Below are positions 63,901 through 64,000 of a stretch of DNA of 64,000 bases, piece after piece (positions within the stretch are counted from its first letter, which is position 1; each line of letters opens with the position of its first letter). Origin of the DNA: Balamuthia mandrillaris. Taxonomy: Eukaryota; Discosea; Longamoebia; Balamuthiidae. Where the stretch lies: contig JAVKOQ010000022.1 of the NCBI GenBank assembly GCA_031835245.1, positions 273,501 to 337,500 of the forward strand, read 5' to 3'. The notes under the pieces are model-generated. The model ran no database searches and was not told the DNA's origin. It saw only the letters and a program-made list of their open reading frames with translations. Position numbers and translations under genes: made by a program.

Positions 63901-64000
63901 TAAACTGTAGCGTTTTGGAGGGCCGAAAAAAAGTTAAGGAGACCAAACAACAACGAAAAAAACAAAGCCGATCGGAAACGAAACCTTCTTGTTGCATGGA
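60999..64000 (-). CDS. CLU: Clustered mitochondria (CLU) protein, 3' part
   Basis: The gene runs off the right edge. Exons (approximate) are 64000-63985, 63905-63761, 63678-63201, 63124-63053, 62968-62892, 62806-61724, 61630-61580 and 61405-60999. The CLU domain is recognisable: KYIVRKILFKFARDTSGLY, ASHELKGLGACLNSR, LIDHRGFRLLASALLPI, TLVYGSADGG, NLKEHVAG, ADIEGHYVKKTNRFYLLDFARVFPAE and YWLLRPELVKTNPVPLCSDALSGF. It is followed by a middle region with a Ser/Lys/Gln low-complexity insert (about 62250-62040) and TPR-like repeats at the end. CLU binds mRNAs of mitochondrial proteins and keeps mitochondria dispersed. The TPR part looks short compared with typical CLU proteins. Confidence 0.85.

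Overview
The window is eukaryotic nuclear DNA. Nearly every gene is split by short introns (about 60-370 nt) with GT...AG ends, and several introns carry a CTAAC-like branch site. Spliced reading frames rebuild recognisable proteins with matching intron phases. The gene set includes a WASH-complex strumpellin subunit, GSK3, CDC25, VMA12, CLU, a BAR-SH3 protein and fungal-type (IID) cation ATPases. It fits a free-living protist, most likely an amoebozoan of the Acanthamoeba/Balamuthia type; that placement is inference, because the window holds no rRNA or other taxonomic marker.

Layout, left to right (approximate kb). 0-1.6 (+): 3' part of a GH32 invertase. 2.1-3.5 (+): BAR-SH3 protein. 3.7-5.6 (+): low-complexity protein with an arrestin-like end. 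5.8-7.2 (+): sulfotransferase-like membrane protein A. 7.3-11.2 (-) and 14.4-18.1 (-): two tandem copies of a type IID P-type ATPase flanking an unidentified gene (12.0-14.0, -). 18.4-20.2 (-): leucine-rich-repeat gene. 20.5-22.9 (+): multi-spanning transporter-like domain fused to a polysaccharide pyruvyltransferase. 22.9-23.9 (-): VMA12/TMEM199. 24.2-25.7 (-): secreted single-pass protein. 25.9-30.3 (-): CDC25 phosphatase. 31.4-36.65 (-): WASHC5. 36.9-38.2 (-): DUF1295 membrane protein. 38.4-39.2 (+): decayed coiled-coil pseudogene. 39.2-40.5 (-): TPR co-chaperone-like protein. 41.1-42.5 (-): unidentified protein. 43.4-44.8 (-): F-box protein. 45.8-48.2 (+): large unidentified protein. 48.4-49.6 (-) and 49.8-50.7 (+): a divergent pair, an unknown low-complexity protein and dCMP deaminase. 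51.8-53.9 (+): GSK3. 54.2-55.3 (-): unknown membrane protein. 55.5-56.6 (-): sulfotransferase-like paralogue B. 57.7-58.0 (+): small ORF. 58.1-60.8 (-): RNA ligase fused to a polynucleotide kinase. 61.0-64.0 (-): 3' part of CLU, running off the window.

The genes form no operon. The most notable protein-level observations are the ligase-kinase fusion (a candidate RNA repair or splicing enzyme with no cyclic-phosphodiesterase domain) and the transporter/pyruvyltransferase fusion (a candidate self-contained glycan-modifying membrane enzyme). At DNA level, a palindromic element (consensus about TTTCGTGTCGTCATGAAA) recurs in 5' flanks of unrelated genes. E2F-type sites lie upstream of dCMP deaminase and CDC25. 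Simple repeats inside introns put the pyrimidine strand on the coding strand throughout.

Exon boundaries come from manual splicing checked by intron phase. Those quoted exactly should be good to about 1-2 nt; those marked approximate are less certain.
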